Source of the DNA: Gari tellinella
Lineage: Eukaryota > Mollusca > Bivalvia > Cardiida > Psammobiidae
Reading direction: 5' to 3'
Length of the DNA: 64,000 nt
Assembly (NCBI GenBank): GCA_922989275.2
Contig: OV277869.1
Coordinates: forward strand, 18,375,189-18,439,188
The notes beneath the pieces were generated by a model that ran no database searches, was not told the origin of the DNA, and saw only the letters and a list, made by a program, of their open reading frames with translations. Made by a program: the position numbers and the translations under genes. Below, in pieces: positions 36,087 through 45,072 of this stretch. Position 1 is the stretch's first letter. Each line of letters opens with the position of its first letter.

Positions 36087-37717
36087 TCTTCTTCATAAGA
36101 TTTGGGCTTTCTGTTTTACTTTTATCATATTCCTTGACTTCAGTTAATGTTTATGAGTACATGTACTTGTTAACATAGGGACATTTTCTATATTCAATTG
36201 CTTTGCATTTGCATTTAGTTCCGTCAAACCCTTTACCCCATAGCCTGTTTCTAGTTTCAAGTATACGTAGGTGACCATTTAAAGCAAGTTGAAAGTAAAG
36301 CAGACCTTTTTAAGCTATTATCTACCAAGATAAAGAAAATACTTGGTGCATATTCATGACTATGCAAAGTGGAACTACATGTAGTTTCTCAAGTTGAGGA
36401 ATCAATGAGAGGCGTTAAAAAAAGTCTATTTATTTGGCAATGGGTTTAACGGGCCAGGGCAATGTCTTCCTAACTATGGTTTCGAAAGAAATATGGGGGA
36501 ACTACCTGGAGAGTTGTTATTATAGATACCTTTCATAGGTAAACGAAGCTGTATAATAAATGATTGAAAATTTCAATAGCACAGTTAAGTCTTAAACCAG
36601 TGACCACACAGAAAGAGAATCATCGAATATTGCGCAATACAGGTGATGGTTGGTTTCAAGCACTTTGAAAATAAAGTTGAAGGTTCCTGAAGCAACTTTC
36701 TTCTTTATTTTCATATTGCTTTTTAAAGCAGTTTCTTGTCATAAACATTGAAAACATTTTTTTGGAATTGTTGCAATTATGAGGTTTCGTTGTGTTTCAT
36801 CTACCAATTTCTCAAGTTAATAGATCTTAGGCATCTGGTATTAGTTATAAACTTTGCTAATGAAACTTATCTATAAGTGTTCACTTTATTGATGTTTCGA
36901 CACGATCTTCAGCTTAAACTTTAGCTCGCTATGTACAATAAAATCTCTCTATAACGACCACTTTATAAAGTTCATTATTTTGTGTTTAAGACAGATGGTT
37001 GCTTAAAACAATGTGAACGTAAAACAGAAATCTCCTTAAGGTCATTTATAGATTCACATTGCTTTAAGAACGTAAAACAGAAAGCTCATTAAAAAAAATC
37101 TGTTATACGTTCACATTACTTTTAGCTGCCACCTATCTTATGTTATCAATTAGTCTTCTTTTCAGTGGTCGTAATAGAGAGGTTTTACTGTAATTGTACA
37201 GTACTCGTCTGCAACAGTTCTCTAGTTTACTTATACAAAAAATGTAATTACAAATTCGCCCTGGGTATGCAAAAAGGTTAAGTATATTCTCTATCGTTTG
37301 ACCTATGCCCGATTTACTCTTATCCTGTTTCAAACCTATCGCCTGCATGCGAAAATACTCAAAATATTTGTTATGCTTTTTCGGCTAAAGAAAAGTTAGA
37401 TATTGGTTGGAAACATTTCGGATCCAGATCAGAACCGTTTACAAGTTTTAGCCAAGTCGCGCTTATTAGTATGAAAAGGGTTAACACTTGTTACGTGTGT
37501 TGATATATATCCAAAATGCTCGCTCCAAAAATAGCATCAATTACAAGATGACTTTTGAAGTGCTAAGTTAAAAACCATTGATCTTTGATGGAGCTGGTTA
37601 CCGTAATCCACTCTAGTTTGAATGTACTGGGTGTTTGAATATGGATTCAATTTTACTAACATTGAGTATGTGTGATACCTGTTTGAAGCAGTTTTGATTT
37701 TGATTGGAAAGGATTCC
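36087..37717. other. No gene seen; family D remnants
   Basis: Decayed family D bodies at about 36225-36420 and 36980-37150, the latter with several GTAAAACAGAAA units. No coding signal. Confidence 0.45.
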
Positions 37718-37970
37718 TTAACCCTTTACCTGATAGAAGCGCCTTTTAGCGCATTTTAATTTATCTTTCCGCCAAAGAAAATAGTTCTAGATTGTACAGG
37801 CATGAACATGTACAATTAGAAATATTACTTATATACTAGCAACTATTGACTTAAAGCAGGTTGAAAGTAAAGCAGAATGCGCCTTAGGGCGCATTCTGCT
37901 TTACTTTCAACCTGCTTTAAATGGTTACATGCCTTCAAATCTAGAAACAGGCTATGAGGTAAAGGGTTAA
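37718..37970. repeat. Family D copy, nearly intact
   Basis: TTAACCCTTTACCTGATAGA at the left, TATGAGGTAAAGGGTTAA at the right. Hairpin AAAGCAGAATGCGCC / GGGCGCATTCTGCTTT with TTAAAGCAGGTTGAAAGT arms. Immediately followed by a second copy. Confidence 0.85.
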
Positions 37971-38165
37971 CACTTTCCCCCAATAAAACGATTCGTTGTA
38001 TTCATCCACTGAAGAAAATAGTTACAGTTTATACAGTCATTTATACACAACGCATCATAAGAAATATTTCTATGTCCTAGCTTAAAGCAGGCTGGAAAGT
38101 GAAGCAGAATGAACCTTAAGGCACACGCATTCTGCTTTACTTTCAACCTGCTTTCAAAGGAAACT
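37971..38165. repeat. Family D copy, right end replaced
   Basis: CACTTTCCCCCAATAAAACG at the left; hairpin GAAGCAGAATGAACCTTAAG / GCATTCTGCTTTACTTTCAA. It shares its start with the end of the previous copy. Confidence 0.7.
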
Positions 38166-38623
38166 TATAAATTATAAATTGCGGTTGAGTTAAGCATCCA
38201 CGTGTCTTATGATCTCTGGATACCTCTACGTTGAAGGACTGGTGAACAAGTAAGGCAAGCATATGGGACCAAAGGAGCAAGATGTAACTGTCCGGTTTTC
38301 ATAGATTGCGGTTTCGGAGATTTCTCTGTATGACCTTTGAAATCTATAATTCTGATCCATCTAAAACTTTTGTCCTACATTTTCGCGAATATCTTGAGTG
38401 TCTATTGTCATGGCCCAGATATTGTGGCCAGATAAACCATGGTAGATTCTAAAATATCAAAATATCAGCGCAATTAACAGTAAAGTAAAGCCTCTGCAAT
38501 TTATCAACCTAAAATACAATCAGATGATTTAGTTATAACATGTTGAAAATAAAGGATATTCCTGCTTTACTTCCATCAAGTTTAGGCAGCCACCTGCGTG
38601 AAAACCCCAATTCAATCCTGGCT

Positions 38624-38764
38624 TCAAGGTTATAAAACGTTTGGGTAGAGTCTGAGACCGCTCCAATCATTCGATTAATCAGATTTTGGCAAAGCCTTAA
38701 ATCTGACCAATAGAATGCTTGAGAACGATCTCAGACTCAACTCAAACGCTTTATGACCTTGGTC
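38624..38764. repeat. Family G foldback
   Basis: CTTCAAGGTTATAAAACGTT, GAGTCTGAGACCG and ATTCGATTAATCAGATTTT on the left; inverse AATCTGACCAATAGAATGCT, CGATCTCAGACTCAACTC and GACCTTGG on the right. Confidence 0.75.
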
Positions 38765-39104
38765 CCTAGGATTGTGTATATATAGTCGTAACAGTAGTGT
38801 TTTACTGTACCAATATTTTACGTCACTGAACTAAGATGCCTATCCTTACATTTTTTACGAAGTGTGTGTGTATCAAAATCTACAGCAAGTTGGCTGTCTG
38901 CCTACAAAAGTAGCATCACATTGGCAGGTTGTCTCGTAAGTCAATCCTGTGTAAGAAAAATTCAACATTGATTATCGATCAAGACAGGTGACTGGTAAAT
39001 GCAGGACAAACCCAATGCAGAAAGCTCCAACAGGGAGCTTTCCGCATTACTTTCATCCTGGATTAATCCGCACTGTGTTGAGTAAACTGCTAATTTATAT
39101 TGTT

Positions 39105-39420
39105 TCTTCTACTCCTACACCTACTACAACTACTACTGATTCTTTTACTACTGCTACTACTGCTGCTATTACCACCACCGCGACAACTACTGCTTTTGAT
39201 GATAATAATAATAATAACAAGAACAAAAACAATAATAAAAATATAATAATAATATTAAAAGTAATAATGATAATATTATTTTTTCATGTGTATTATTATA
39301 ATCATGATCATTACTATTGTTATCGTTATTAATGCTATCATCATTTCATATACATGTATTTTTACTACTATCATAAGCAAAAATAAAATAGTAATAGTAG
39401 AAGTAGTAGCAAGTAGTAAT
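39105..39420. repeat. Compound trinucleotide tract (ACT, GCT, AAT)
   Basis: Runs of ACT/CTA, then AATAAT, then AGTAGT. The 114-codon Thr-rich frame here is an artefact of the repeat. Confidence 0.8.
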
Positions 39421-39440
39421 AGTGGCAGTAGAGGTTGATA

Positions 39441-39686
39441 CAGTGGAGAAAACGTTATTCTTTCCCAATAAACGCGTTTACGCTAAAACTATTATTTGCT
39501 GTGCAAACAGTTTGGAGCCAGATCAGATGCCGGGTAACCCGGCGTCTGATCAGGCTCCAAACTGTTTGCCACCAAGATAAACATGAATTATCAGAATTGT
39601 CAAAAAGTTATACTTTTCTACGTTTTAGTGTTTTGCGTTTGCGTACGTTTGCGTTTAAATGGGAAAGAATAACAGATTCTCCACTG
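39441..39686. repeat. Family A copy, nearly intact, inverted orientation
   Basis: TA-CAGTGGAGAAAACGTTATTC and AACAGATTCTCCACTG-TA. Hairpin GGAGCCAGATCAGATGCCGG / CCGGCGTCTGATCAGGCTCC. Confidence 0.85.
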
Positions 39687-39893
39687 TATAACATGTTCAC
39701 AACATGACGATAGAATTATTCAAAATATTCAACTGTTGCAAAGTTTTGAGTTTGATCCCATCTGAAATGATCTCGATAGTCTTTAGCCCACTTAAAAACT
39801 CCATATCTCTGCAATGATAACATGCTGTCTCGCGTTTGTTTACGGGTAATTTGTAGCTGGTTCTCAATTTTGCCTGGTTTTCGACAGTATATA

Positions 39894-40130
39894 CAATGGA
39901 GAAAACGATATTCTCTCCCAAGTGATGCGTTTATGCTAAAACAACCATTTCCATTGCAAAACGTTTGGAGCAATATCAGACGCCAGGTATCCCGGCGTCT
40001 GAACTGGCCCAAACCTGTTTCCAACTCAGATTATTACAAATATTCAGATATTTCAAAAGTTACCATTTTCTGCATTTTATTGCGCTTGCGTTTCGTTTCG
40101 TTTAACCTGAAAAGAATAGCATCTCTACTG
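39894..40130. repeat. Family A copy, inverted orientation
   Basis: TA-CAATGGAGAAAACGATATTC at the left, AATAGCATCTCTACTG at the right; hairpin CAATATCAGACGCCAGG / CCGGCGTCTGAACTGG. Confidence 0.75.
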
Positions 40131-40172
40131 AACTTCATGTTCATCACCCATAATCACTACAGCAGGCGTCTG

Positions 40173-40382
40173 TTAAACCCTTTCACTGCCGAATTATCGT
40201 CTGCTTAAAAAATGACGTCTGCTTTCACAAATTTGATTTGAGCGGTTTATTTTATCAAAGAAACATTGGTACGAGTGAAAAAAGAGTTTGGATCCAGATC
40301 AGACGCCGCGTAACGCGGCGTCTGATCTGGATCCAAACTGTTTTTCAATATTAGTCAATTTGCGGTCAGCACTTTAAGGTTT
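40173..40382. repeat. Family C copy with perfect hairpin
   Basis: TTAAACCCTTTCACTGCCGA at the left. Hairpin GTTTGGATCCAGATCAGACG and CCGCG pair perfectly with CGCGGCGTCTGATCTGGATC and CAAAC. Abuts the next copy. Confidence 0.8.
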
Positions 40383-40588
40383 ATCCCCTTCAAGTGCAGG
40401 ATAACGTCTGCTTCAAACATTCCCGTCTGCGTTTTTTTTTCTTAAAATTAAAATTTGACCGAAGAAATCTCTATTCGAGTATCAAACATTTCAGATTCTG
40501 ACAAAACGCCGGGTTACCCGGCGTCTAATCAGTAACCAAACTGTTTGCAAAGAACAGCACGTGCGGTGTAAGGTAATGAATGGGTTAA
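40382..40588. repeat. Family C copy, second of a back-to-back pair
   Basis: TTATCCCCTTCAAGTGCAGG at the left, TAAGGTAATGAATGGGTTAA at the right; hairpin GATTCTGACAAAACGCCGGG / CCCGGCGTCTAATCAGTAAC. Confidence 0.7.
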
Positions 40589-41023
40589 CTGAGATAGAAC
40601 GGTTGCGCATGCGCACAGGTATCTTTTTAACAGGTGAGAATGTAGTTGCTACAGTGTATGTTATTAGGTACATGTGGAACAGTTGTAAAGAATCAGTTCG
40701 GAATCATTAAAAGAACGTTTCAGTTAGCTTTACACTGTGTTTCGTAATTGGGCGTGTATCATTTTAGTTTGCTTAACAGTTTAACCCATTCTGCCCTGAA
40801 ACTTCAAATGGACAGTTCCAGTTCATAATTTAAGTCTAGTCTTTTGTTTTAGATATAGGATTGTTTTTGTCAATGTGTTTCAAGATGAAAAACCCTGTAT
40901 ACCCTAACATGAGTTTTCTGACAATTACAGTTCATGTTTGGTACACCAACAATGCACACAACTCTGACATGATCTTCAACTTGATGAAGGTGGTCAGTAA
41001 TGTTTAGATAGAGATAGATAGAC

Positions 41024-41198
41024 CACAGTATGCGGACTCTACTTACTTCCGGTCGAATAGGCATACAGTTTCTGTATGCCTAGTCGTAAGAGCTTTATAA
41101 TACTTGTGTTATTTATCATGTCAATTTCAAATTTTGCGACTAGGGAAACAGATAATGTATGCCTAATCGACCGGAAGTAAGTGGGTCCGCATACTGTG
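41024..41198. mobile_element. Short MITE sharing TIRs with the 2.7 kb element
   Basis: Begins CACAGTATGCGGACTCTACT and ends in the inverse (GTGGGTCCGCATACTGTG), with ACTTCCGGTCG and GGCATACAG repeated at both ends. Flanked by the direct repeat TAGAC on each side, a 5 bp target duplication. Probably a deletion derivative mobilised by the same transposase (inference). Confidence 0.75.
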
Positions 41199-41654
41199 TA
41201 GACAATACAGTGGACATGATTGGCGAATGCCAAATACAGGAAAAAGAGTGCAGACCAAGATTAGTATTAGTCGCGGCGCCCTTGACGAGGCGATGTGTCT
41301 TTGTCTACACAGTTTTCAATGCAACACATCTAGTTTTCTCATTCATGACACGACTCATTCGTTGTGCTGAACTTTGACTTCACCAGTATAAATAGTCTAG
41401 AAATTGGTATGTACATGTTCCCTTTCATTCGTATCTTGCACTCTATAACACCCTATTGGGCCCTTAAAGCCCATTTCGGTTTTTTGTTGGTTTCCAGCCT
41501 TGTAATGAATCCATTTTTCTCTCACTTATTAATCTCTTCGCACTTTAACTTTCTGAGTCATTTCTAGTTTCTTGAAACCATTGTTTAGTCTAGGAATGAA
41601 GACTTGAGATAGAGCACATTGGTAAAAAAACAAAGTCGCTATGGCGCTATGTTA

Positions 41655-41826
41655 CAGGGGAGAAAACGTTATTCTTGCCCGTTAAACCCAAACGCAAACG
41701 CAATGCATTGAAACGTAGACAATGACAATTTGTTGACAATTTTGACTTTTTTTAATCTGAGAGGCAAACAGTTTGGAGCCTGATCAGACTCCGGCTTACC
41801 CGTATTTCATTTGCATTTTCTCCACT
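41655..41826. repeat. Family A copy with internal deletion
   Basis: TA-CAGGGGAGAAAACGTTATTC at the left. The deletion runs from the hairpin loop (GACTCCGGCTTACCCG) almost to the right TIR (CATTTTCTCCACTTTTA), removing one hairpin arm. Confidence 0.7.
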
Positions 41827-42482
41827 TTTAAACCTCCAACAAGTTGCTTTGGTGCCATGTTTACGTCGCCTGCATCATACGTTCGATTGGACCAAACATT
41901 AATTAGCTCTGATAGTGAGTTTACTTACATTACATGTAACACATTATCCCACATAGCCTGTTTCTGGATATAGAGCTATCACTTAAGCAGATTGAAAGTA
42001 AAGCAGAATATCCACAAAGGAGCGTTCTGCTTTACTTTCAGTCTTCTTTAAAATTCTATCTGGGAGAAAAGGCTTGAAATGCCACCCATGATGCAATGTC
42101 AAACCGTCCATGCTCAGGGCTACTTAGAAAGTGTAGGAATAATTCGAGGCGTTAGAAGGAGCATTATTGAGTATTGTGAAAGTAATATTGTTTATTCAGA
42201 ATTGCCTACAGCCTAACTCGATATGTGGTCAGGAACCAATATAAAGTATACATTGGAGAGTATCTCTTAATTTGATCTCTTGAAAAAATTAAAAATATGA
42301 GTATATATATACATGTAGTAGATCTTGCCTTTTATGTATGTAGTCTTATATAAAAGTAGCAGCATTGTTTAGGACAAAAGAAATGTAGAAACTCCTGTAG
42401 GAGCTTTCTGTTCCATTTTTGTTCAGCATTAGCATTTTTCATGCAATATTGTCGTCTTCCTCCAGAACTGGAATATGATGTT

Positions 42483-42797
42483 TAACCCCTTCACAGCCAT
42501 GACGTCATCAATGTTAAACAATTGTCGGCTGCTTTTATTTCTCAAATTTAAATTTTAGGAATTCTGTCTTAAGGAATATACAAATGTGTGTCCAACATTT
42601 TGGATCCTGGTCAGACTCTTATCAAACAGTGTGGGTCAAGATCGACGCCGCATAACGCGGCGTCTGACCTGGATCAAAACTGTTTGTCACTCATATTCAA
42701 CTTTTCTTCATATAAAAAAACATACAAATTATTTTTTCATCTTTTTTTCCCAGACAATATTTTTGAAAGACGATTATTCAGCGTGTGTAAGGGTTAA
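42483..42797. repeat. Family C copy with duplicated hairpin segment
   Basis: TTAACCCCTTCACAGCCATG with GACGTCATCA at the left, GTGTGTAAGGGTTAA at the right. The core contains two partial starts (CATTTTGGATCCTGGTCAGA and AACAGTGTGGGTCAAGATCG) before a single right arm. Confidence 0.7.
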
Positions 42798-43345
42798 GTA
42801 TACGAATAATTTCGGAAACACAGTCGGGTCTTAATCGAATTATCGACGGTTTGATCTATGTTGAGTGTGTATAATTAGTTTATCGTATGAGGTACATGTA
42901 AAAAAAAAAAAAAGCTTTACCTACATGCGTTAATGATAATAGTTGCCCCTTATCCTTAACAAAACGGGGTACCTGTGAAGAGTTCTATGTCATACGTGTA
43001 GACCTAGATATGAGGGTTCCAACATTCATATTTTGACCGCTTTAGTGAATAAAGGAAACAATTTATGTAGATCTATCTGTATTTAAATTGCGAAAATATT
43101 TTTATGTGTTTTATCTATTGTTCTGTTTTAAACAAGTTTTAAATCTCTGCTTTCGCCTTTATTTGTTCGTCTTTATCTTATAAAGGACGAGAATACTCTT
43201 TGCTGGGGTTCAAAAAGTCAAACAAGTAATTAAAATATGCAAGCCTTTTGTCCACAAAAGTATACTTTAGCAAACAGTACAGACCCTGACGAGACACCGC
43301 GTCACGATGCGTCTCATCAGGGTCTGCAATGTTTGCTGTTTCATA

Positions 43346-43596
43346 TTAACTCTTTTCTCCCTGAAACTTTAAATGGACAATTCCAGTTTCCATTTTAGTC
43401 TAGTCCTTTTCTGACTTTTAAGGGTTGTTTTTGTCAATGGTTGGCATTGTGACAAACAGTGAAGACCCTGATCAGAGGGTTCCGAAAGGAGCCCTCTGAT
43501 CTGGGTCTTCACTGTTTGCATAAAACACATGTACTATTCACATTTACACTGTTTGAAAAGGACGCCTATATGCGGGACCAGGGTTCAAAGAGTTAA
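43346..43596. repeat. Family E copy, nearly intact
   Basis: TTAACTCTTTTCTCCCTGAA at the left, ACCAGGGTTCAAAGAGTTAA at the right; hairpin GACCCTGATCAGAGGGTTCC / GGAGCCCTCTGATCTGGGTC. The same length (251 bp) as the copy at 29149. Confidence 0.85.
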
Positions 43597-43797
43597 ATGT
43601 TTCCAAGCGTCAAATATGTCTCCAAATTGAGTGCCACTCAGATTCATATAAATCTAATGAAATTTCAAAAAGTTGTCCAATAATGCATTCAAAATACGCA
43701 GCCAAAACAACCCTGGAATCGCTACAGATTGCAAATTTATAGCGTGGTAAAGGTGTATATGTATTTACAAACGATAAAACAATTGAGAAAACGTTAT

Positions 43798-44141
43798 TAC
43801 AGTGCTTCCTCTCTACAACGACACCCAATGGGAGACATAGACTGTATGGGTTGTTCGAAGGCTATCATTATAGGGAGGGAAACTGGCTTACATTTTCAAA
43901 CAGCTTGAATCCAGATCAGACGCCGCGTAACGCGGCGTCTGATATGAATTCAAGCAGTTTGTCACTCGTCACTAAGATTTTTCCGTCAAAATGTCCATTT
44001 TGTAACTTTGAACAAACAGAGTCGACGACAGCTTTAAGCAGACGATAATATATCAGTCGTCCTGTTTAGGGAACTGCGGCGATGGTCGTTGTAAGGAGGG
44101 AATCGTTGTTTGGAGGACCGTTGTAGGGAGGGAGCACTGTA
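43798..44141. repeat. Family B copy inserted into a family A start
   Basis: TACAGTGCTTCCTCTCTACA at the left, GGGAGGGAGCACTGTA at the right. About 35 bases before it (ACAAACGATAAAACAATTGA then GAAAACGTTAT) recur just after it (CAAACGATAATACAATGGAG then AAAACGTTAT). Confidence 0.8.
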
Positions 44142-44157
44142 TTTGCAAACGATAATA

Positions 44158-44399
44158 CAATGGAGAAAACGTTATTATTTCGAATTGAAATGAAATGTAG
44201 CACAACGCAATTCAGTTTAACATAGATTGAATAACAGCTTTTTGAGAATACTTTACGATTCACTTAAATCTGAGTGGTAAACAGTTTGGAACCTGATCAG
44301 ACGCCAGTTTACCCGTGGTCTGATCTAGCTCAAAACTGGTTATTATAATTTTAGCTCAAACAAACATGTTTTTTGAGAAAGAATAACGTTTTCTCTACT
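44158..44399. repeat. Family A copy, abutting a family B insertion
   Basis: TA-CAATGGAGAAAACGTTATTA on the left and GAATAACGTTTTCTCTACTT on the right. Its first 20-25 bases also occur just left of the family B copy at 43798. Confidence 0.7.
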
Positions 44400-44832
44400 T
44401 ATTAACGTCTTCACTACGTTTATTGGGAAAGAATAACGTATTCCGAGGGTACACTTGTTTAAACCCATGGCTATTTTCTACTGTACTGGGATCTTATTCT
44501 TGTATGCAAGTCATTAGACAACTTATTCGCAACAGGTATGTTTGTAATTCCCACAGATGGTTGCTTTTAACGAGACGAATGAAAACATTGAGTTTATCAG
44601 CATGGGCTTCTGGCACCTAATTAACGGGGCGATTTGATATCTTTACTTGGGAACTTATAAATCACTCAGATTTGAATTTTCTTACAGGTATTCACCAACT
44701 TGCGATTAACCCTTATCCCGAGTCTATGTGTTGAAGACATGTGGTCGTTTAAACTTAAACTTGCTTAAGCAACTATACGATCTGCTCATGCTATTCAAGC
44801 ATATTCTTAAGTTATCTCAATTTATTTTTCAG
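44400..44832. other. Region upstream of first recognised receptor exon
   Basis: No palindromic element is recognised here. It holds the possible first exon at 44467 and a strong donor-like AACAG|gtatgt at 44534 whose preceding frame has no start codon. No clear promoter is seen. Confidence 0.4.
44467..44505 (+). other. Possible first exon (signal-peptide-like), unproven
   Basis: An ATG in fair context opens MAIFYCTGILFLY, a hydrophobic start, followed by gcaagt, the usual GC-AG type donor. Joining in phase 0 to an internal acceptor at 44843 (ggaag|AGCTGT) would run into the SUEL-like domain. The hydrophobic stretch is short and the splice is non-standard. It is the nearest candidate, not a call. 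Confidence 0.15.
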
Positions 44833-45072
44833 TATTATGGAAGAGCTGTGAGTCAAAGATTTGCGGAAAGCCACGTCTCGACATCCAGTGTGAAAAGAAA
44901 ACCATCATATCAATCAACAAGGCCGTTTCCGGTCTGGGCCAAACCTACGACCAGCAGAGTTACCAGAACTTGCGGCGCATGTGTATGGGTATGTCAATGT
45001 GCGACACGACACGGTTCTGTGAGCAGCACCCTACCGTACCCTACTTCAACGTCAGCTATACATGTATCAAAG
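44833..45072 (+). CDS. Receptor exon: Cys-rich SUEL/rhamnose-binding-lectin-like domain
   Basis: Acceptor tttatttttcag, donor AAAG|gtaaat, phase 1 at both ends, so this is a symmetric module. It encodes residues 1-79: cysteines at 5, 10, 19, 50, 56, 62 and 77. Two stretches resemble the SUEL (Gal_lectin) family: LDIQCEKKTIISINKA near the start (family: hydrophobic strand, Cys, then I-x-I-x-x-A) and PYFNVSYTC at the end (family: K-Y-L-x-V-x-Y-x-C). It is about 75 residues, shorter than the usual 80-100, and lacks the YGR and DPC sugar-binding motifs, so carbohydrate binding may be lost. N72-V-S is a possible glycosylation site. The exon is certain from phase and context; the domain name is moderate. 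Confidence 0.8.

Noticed and set aside
39822..40208. 128-codon frame
   Set aside because: Lies across a family A copy; similar frames arise in several other copies because the hairpin and TIR lack stops.
41380..41570. TATAAATAG followed by a hydrophobic frame as the receptor's first exon
   Set aside because: The frame lacks a phase 1 donor and the TATA match alone is not specific in AT-rich DNA.
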